DNA of 64,000 bases from G963662675 sp963662675 (GTDB lineage Bacteria > Bacteroidota > Bacteroidia > Bacteroidales > Prolixibacteraceae): positions 1,364,001-1,428,000 of the forward strand of contig CAXXHP010000004.1 of NCBI GenBank assembly GCA_963662675.2. The letters are read 5' to 3'. Every line of letters starts with the position of its first letter. Position 1 is the first letter of the stretch. Made by a program: the position numbers and the translations under genes. Positions 60,031-64,000 of the stretch are shown in pieces. The notes under the pieces were generated by a model. The model was not told where the DNA came from and made no database searches. It worked only from the letters and a program-made list of their open reading frames with translations.

Positions 60031-62106
60031 ATGAAAGAATCCATCCTTGTAAGCTTGATTCAAAACATAGCCACTCTTCTGGCATTTACACTCATTTATG
60101 ACTATTCGTGGCTTAAAACGGAATCAACAACTTATTTAAGAAAAACGATAAGTGGAATAATTATCGGAGCAATTGGAATTCTATTGATGCTTACTCCATG
60201 GACTTATATTACCGGCGTTGTATTTGATACGAGATCCATTTTATTGTCAGTATCCGGACTCTTTTTTGGCGCAATCCCCACATTAATTGCCATCCTAATT
60301 ACAAGTTTGTTTCGAATTTTTCTTGGAGGAGGCGGAATTTACATGGGTGTAACTGTGATTATTTTTTCCGGTGTAATAGGAATCGCATGGGGTTACGTAC
60401 GTCCTAACTGGAAAGAAAAAAAACACCGTGCTGAGTTATTCTCAATGGGAGTACTTGTTCATCTCATGATGTTGGTGAGTACCGTACTGCTTCCTCAAGG
60501 ACATACGCTTGAAACATTAAAAAACATTATTATTCCTGCTCTGCTTTTATATCCGGCAGGAACGATGTTCCTCGGAATGTTAATGCTCAAACAACTCCAA
60601 AACTGGAAAAATCAAAAAGCACAAGAAAAATTACTAGAATCAGAAAGAAGATTCACGGAGCTACTTGAAGATGTTAATCTACTGTCGCAAATAATAGACA
60701 AGGATGGGAACATTACATTCTGCAACGATCATCTATTAATGGTTACTGGTTATAAAAGAGAAGAAGTTATTGGGAAAAACTGGTTTGACTTATTTCTTCC
60801 TCCTTCCCAAAAAGAATATTTCAGAAATGGTTTTAATCGAATTATCAAAGGAGAGCTTCATCAAACACATCTTGAAGATCAAATTTTGACCAAAGATGGA
60901 AATCTACTAACGATATCATGGTACAGTGCCATCCTTCGTGATTCAGACAAGGGAATAACCGGCACAGCCAGTATCGGAGAAAACATAACTGAAAAGAAAA
61001 TTGCTGAAGAGGAAAAACTTAAACTCGCCAACATTCTGGATGCCAGCCAAAATGAAATCTACTTATCTGATGCAAAAACATTTAAATTCAAATACCTGAA
61101 TCATGGAGCCTTAAAAAACTTAGGATACACATTTGAAGAATCACTACAATTAACTCCTCTGGACATTACTGCAGACGAGGGAAAAGATAAGTTAATAAAG
61201 ACACTTGAATCTTGGGAAAAAAGAAATGAGACTGTCTCATCCGCTACATTTGAAGCAAAGAACAAAAGGGCTGACGGCAGCACTTATCCGGTCGAAATTA
61301 ACATTCAACTATTCGAATACCCAACTGAGTCGTACTACCTTGCTATGGTACAAGATATCACCAAACGTAAAGTAATTGATAACCAACTCCTTGAAGCCAA
61401 ACGAAAAGCAGAAGAAAGTGACAAATTAAAATCCATTTTTCTGGCCAACATGAGCCACGAAATAAGAACCCCACTAAATGCAATTGTCGGTTTTTCAAAT
61501 CTGCTAACCGACTTTGAACCTTCGCAAGAAGACAAAAAACAATATACAAGCATCATCAATACCTCAAGTGATAGATTGCTCCAAATCATCAACGACATCA
61601 TTGATATTTCAAAACTTGATGCGAAACAAATGAAGATAAAAAAGGCTGAATGCAATTTATTAGAGGTTGTGTCCAACAGCATAAACACCTTTCAGAAAAG
61701 CGAACTGTTGCAGTCAAAACCCAATGTCAGCCTCATATCTAAACTTAATGACAACACAAAACCAGTACGAATACATACCGATAAGAACAGGCTTCAACAG
61801 GTATTAGACAACTTAATAAGCAATGGAATAAAATATACAGAAGAAGGCTTTATTGAAGTTGGACTAAAAATACATGAGAAACATGCGGAGATTTATATTA
61901 AGGATACAGGCATTGGAATACCCAAAGATAAGCATGATATTGTATTCGAGCGCTTTAGGCAAATAGACGAAGAAGTCTTTCACGAAGGAGCTGGCATCGG
62001 ACTGAGCATCTGCAAGGGCATTATTGATTTGTTAGGAGGTAAAATATCATTTACCTCAGAATCAAAAAAAGGATCAACCTTCGTTATAGAAATTCCACTA
62101 GATTAA
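60031..62106 (+). CDS. 5TMR-LYT / double-PAS sensor histidine kinase
   Basis: 691 residues. Residues 1-185 form a LytS/YhcK-type membrane sensor (5TMR_LYT; FDTRSILLSVSGLFFGAIPT and RIFLGGGGIYMGV are typical). PAS domains lie at about 205-325 and 330-450, followed by HisKA with His476 in ANMSHEIRTPLNAIVGF and a HATPase ending FVIEIPLD (SNGIKYTEEG, DTGIGIP, GAGIGLSI). No receiver domain, so not hybrid. Separate from the TetR operon by 72 nt. The partner response regulator is not visible. Confidence 0.92.
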   Translation: MKESILVSLIQNIATLLAFTLIYDYSWLKTESTTYLRKTISGIIIGAIGILLMLTPWTYITGVVFDTRSILLSVSGLFFGAIPTLIAILITSLFRIFLGGGGIYMGVTVIIFSGVIGIAWGYVRPNWKEKKHRAELFSMGVLVHLMMLVSTVLLPQGHTLETLKNIIIPALLLYPAGTMFLGMLMLKQLQNWKNQKAQEKLLESERRFTELLEDVNLLSQIIDKDGNITFCNDHLLMVTGYKREEVIGKNWFDLFLPPSQKEYFRNGFNRIIKGELHQTHLEDQILTKDGNLLTISWYSAILRDSDKGITGTASIGENITEKKIAEEEKLKLANILDASQNEIYLSDAKTFKFKYLNHGALKNLGYTFEESLQLTPLDITADEGKDKLIKTLESWEKRNETVSSATFEAKNKRADGSTYPVEINIQLFEYPTESYYLAMVQDITKRKVIDNQLLEAKRKAEESDKLKSIFLANMSHEIRTPLNAIVGFSNLLTDFEPSQEDKKQYTSIINTSSDRLLQIINDIIDISKLDAKQMKIKKAECNLLEVVSNSINTFQKSELLQSKPNVSLISKLNDNTKPVRIHTDKNRLQQVLDNLISNGIKYTEEGFIEVGLKIHEKHAEIYIKDTGIGIPKDKHDIVFERFRQIDEEVFHEGAGIGLSICKGIIDLLGGKISFTSESKKGSTFVIEIPLD

Positions 62107-62324
62107 ATGCCTTAGTATTCAAAATTAATTCGTTAGAGTACTTCATCCTTCCTAATAAAGTCTAATACAATCCTTTATAATTTATTGTTTTAATCACACA
62201 AGAAATTATTGTTTTACAAATAAAGCAACCGTTTCTGTGTGTTTATACGTATCCAGTAATAACACTCAATTAATCGAATCTTAAATCAATTTAATTTTTA
62301 TATGAATTAATCATTTTTCAATAT

Positions 62325-62345
62325 GTCCCACTTAAGGGACTTTTT
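62325..62345 (+). promoter_or_regulatory. Short stem-loop with T-run before the last kinase gene
   Basis: GTCCC-ACTTAA-GGGAC followed by TTTTT. It could end upstream transcription or attenuate the next gene, whose ATG lies 26 nt further. An in-frame ATG (62323) at its edge is rejected as start because 62371 has AAAGG-like purines in front. Confidence 0.4.
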
Positions 62346-62370
62346 CAAAAGTCAAAGAAAGGGTACCATT

Positions 62371-64000
62371 ATGCAGAAAAGGGAGCCTGTCCATAAAAAC
62401 ATAGTATTGAAAGCCATAGAAAAGGCAAAAGTTGGCATTTGGCATCACAACCTTGAAAATAATGAGATATTGGTAAATGCGGCTTTTGCTGAAATGATAG
62501 GGTACTCGGAGGAGGAAATTAACCCCATTTCAAAGGTTGATTGGAACAAATTTATGGATCCAGATGAGATCATAGGTTTTTTCTCAAAATTAGAACTCTG
62601 TAAATCAGGCAAAATAGATCGGCTGATTCATGAATTCCATATACAACATAAAAACAAAACTTGGATAAATGTTCAATGTAATGGTAGCATCGTTGAATTC
62701 ACCCCAAAAGGATCTCCAAAAACACTTTCCGGAATCATAATTGACATTACCGAGCTGATTGATTCCAAACAAAACTTAAGTTACCGATATGAAATTGAAA
62801 AATTGGTGACGGGAATATCTTTAGATTTTGAAGGTATCTTACAAGAAGATATAGACAAAGTAATTAACCGGACCCTTGAAAAAATTGGTGAATTCTCAAA
62901 TATTGACCGTAGCTATGTTTTCATGTTGCGTAAAAACGATGAATATTTGGACAACACCCATGAGTGGTGTTCGGAGGGAATCAATCCTGAAATTACCAAT
63001 TTACAAAACCTTCCTTCTTCTATTTTCCCATGGTGGATGAAGAAGCTAAAACGTTTAGAACATATATTTATACAAGACACAGACAACATGCCCCCTGAAG
63101 CATCTTCTGAGCAAGAAATCCTTCAGTCACAAAATATTATATCCTTATTAGTTGTTCCCATTCATTATAAAAAAAAGCTACTCGGCTTTATGGGCTTTGA
63201 TTCGGTTTGGGAAGAAAAATTTTGGCAAGATGCAGACATTCACCTTCTAAAAGCAGTTGGGAACATAATCGCCAACGCGGTTCATGCAAAGCAGGGTCAA
63301 GAACTCCTTATTAAAGCAAAAGAAGAAGCAGAGGAAGGTAATCGCTTGAAATCGGCTTTTCTGGCTACAATGAACCATGAGCTTCGCACGCCCTTACATC
63401 ACATTTTGGGGTTTAGCGATTTATTAATCCATAAAAAACCAAATACAGAACAAACACAGAACTACGCTGGCAAAATTTACAAAAGTGGTAAAAAACTGCT
63501 CCAGATTGTTGAAGATATCTTAAGCCTTGCATTAGCCGATCAATCAGACATACGAATAAGAAATGAGGTTTTTGAAGGTGCTCAATTATTTAACCATCAT
63601 AAATCGTTATTGGAAGATATTTTGACCGTATCAAATAAACAGGACATGATATCACTAAAATTCATGCCCGCCCAGGAGTTTCTTAATCAATCCTTTATTG
63701 CTGACAAGACCAAAATCAATCAAATCTTACTTAATATTTTTAGAAATGCCATTAAATTCACCAATGAAGGAGTTATTGAATATGGCATAAGAATGGCCCC
63801 CCATGAGAAAATCACATTCTACATAAAAGACAGTGGCATAGGCATATCTGACGACAAGCAAGAACTTATCTTTGACTATTTCAGGCAAGGAGATGAATCA
63901 AACCACAGAACATATGGTGGTGTTGGGATAGGTCTTGCGATATCAAAAAAGATTTCAAAAATTCTGAAAGGAAGCCTTTCTGTTGATTCTGTTCCCGGGG
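62371..64000 (+). CDS. PAS/GAF sensor histidine kinase, 3' end outside window
   Basis: At least 543 residues, cut by the window edge. PAS domain (about 10-130, VGIWHHNLENNEILVNAAFA), GAF domain (about 150-310, RSYVFMLRKNDEYLDNTHEW, LLVVPIHYKKKLLGFMGFDS), HisKA with its His in LATMNHELRTPLHHILGF, and most of a HATPase domain (RNAIKFTNEG, DSGIGI, GVGIGLAIS). No membrane segment or signal peptide, so a cytosolic sensor. Whether a receiver domain follows cannot be told. Start chosen at 62371; 62323 is in frame. Confidence 0.88.
   Translation, partial: MQKREPVHKNIVLKAIEKAKVGIWHHNLENNEILVNAAFAEMIGYSEEEINPISKVDWNKFMDPDEIIGFFSKLELCKSGKIDRLIHEFHIQHKNKTWINVQCNGSIVEFTPKGSPKTLSGIIIDITELIDSKQNLSYRYEIEKLVTGISLDFEGILQEDIDKVINRTLEKIGEFSNIDRSYVFMLRKNDEYLDNTHEWCSEGINPEITNLQNLPSSIFPWWMKKLKRLEHIFIQDTDNMPPEASSEQEILQSQNIISLLVVPIHYKKKLLGFMGFDSVWEEKFWQDADIHLLKAVGNIIANAVHAKQGQELLIKAKEEAEEGNRLKSAFLATMNHELRTPLHHILGFSDLLIHKKPNTEQTQNYAGKIYKSGKKLLQIVEDILSLALADQSDIRIRNEVFEGAQLFNHHKSLLEDILTVSNKQDMISLKFMPAQEFLNQSFIADKTKINQILLNIFRNAIKFTNEGVIEYGIRMAPHEKITFYIKDSGIGISDDKQELIFDYFRQGDESNHRTYGGVGIGLAISKKISKILKGSLSVDSVPG

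Noticed and set aside
62323..62370. Upstream ATG as the start of the truncated PAS/GAF kinase
   Set aside because: The added 16 codons cross a hairpin with a T-run and lack a conserved sequence; the ATG at 62371 has a purine-rich stretch before it.

Overview
The window reads as a chromosomal segment of a Bacteroidota (Bacteroidetes) bacterium, most likely class Bacteroidia. The grounds are the mutY-ssb-gldE-gldD block, an rpmB-rpmG-DUF4295 operon, a 30-residue AURKAIP1/COX24-type basic protein, a UpxY-type antiterminator heading a polysaccharide locus, repeated TAnnTTTG-like promoter boxes, and near absence of Shine-Dalgarno sequences. I see no rRNA, tRNA, CRISPR array, phage gene or transposase.

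Layout. 0.2-5 kb (minus strand): DUF493 protein, DsbD-like thiol-disulfide transporter, RNase E/G, the tiny basic protein and HU. 5.1-11.7 kb (plus): MutY, SSB, gliding proteins GldE and GldD, a phosphopantetheinyl transferase, then Zwf and Pgl of the oxidative pentose phosphate pathway. 11.7-13.3 kb (minus): an alkaline-phosphatase-fold protein whose metal ligands look lost. 13.6-21.8 kb (plus): an acyl-CoA synthetase, then three tandem paralogous TPR sensor histidine kinases. 21.8-29.2 kb: DJ-1/PfpI protein, ECF sigma factor, TonB-dependent receptor, then a LexA-like repressor divergent from a two-gene radical-SAM DNA-metabolism module, then ribosomal proteins L28, L33 and DUF4295. 29.5 kb: a 1-Cys peroxiredoxin.

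30.4-51.0 kb is one capsule/exopolysaccharide locus, all on the minus strand and read from UpxY downwards: UpxY, six-SLBB export protein, four-helix-bundle protein, Wzz, an MNT/HEPN toxin-antitoxin pair, ManA, glycosyltransferase, Wzx, TupA-like ATP-grasp ligase, DUF616 protein, GT2, Wzy-like polymerase, two GT4 enzymes, a 1.1 kb repeat block, Wzi, VanZ and the initiating phosphoglycosyl transferase. Its intergenic regions are filled with interspersed repeats: short hairpin elements, a 7-bp satellite, and a 366-bp tandem repeat. These are not seen in the housekeeping flanks. The 7-bp satellite enters the wzz reading frame and also sits directly in front of the wzz and manA start codons, which suggests length-dependent switching.

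51.8-64 kb (plus): a NarX/NarL-type two-component pair, a TetR-regulated operon (TetR, LolA-like protein, two FtsX-type permeases, ATPase, CAP-domain protein, outer-membrane barrel), a 5TMR-LYT/PAS histidine kinase, and a PAS/GAF histidine kinase cut by the window end. Altogether six sensor kinases but only one response regulator are present.

The items most deserving a second look are the repressor-controlled radical-SAM module with its twin operators, the 7-bp satellite in wzz, the 32-bp duplication of the wzx 5' end around a repeat insertion, the tandem kinases with conserved catalytic halves and diverged sensor halves, and the apparent pseudo-phosphatase.
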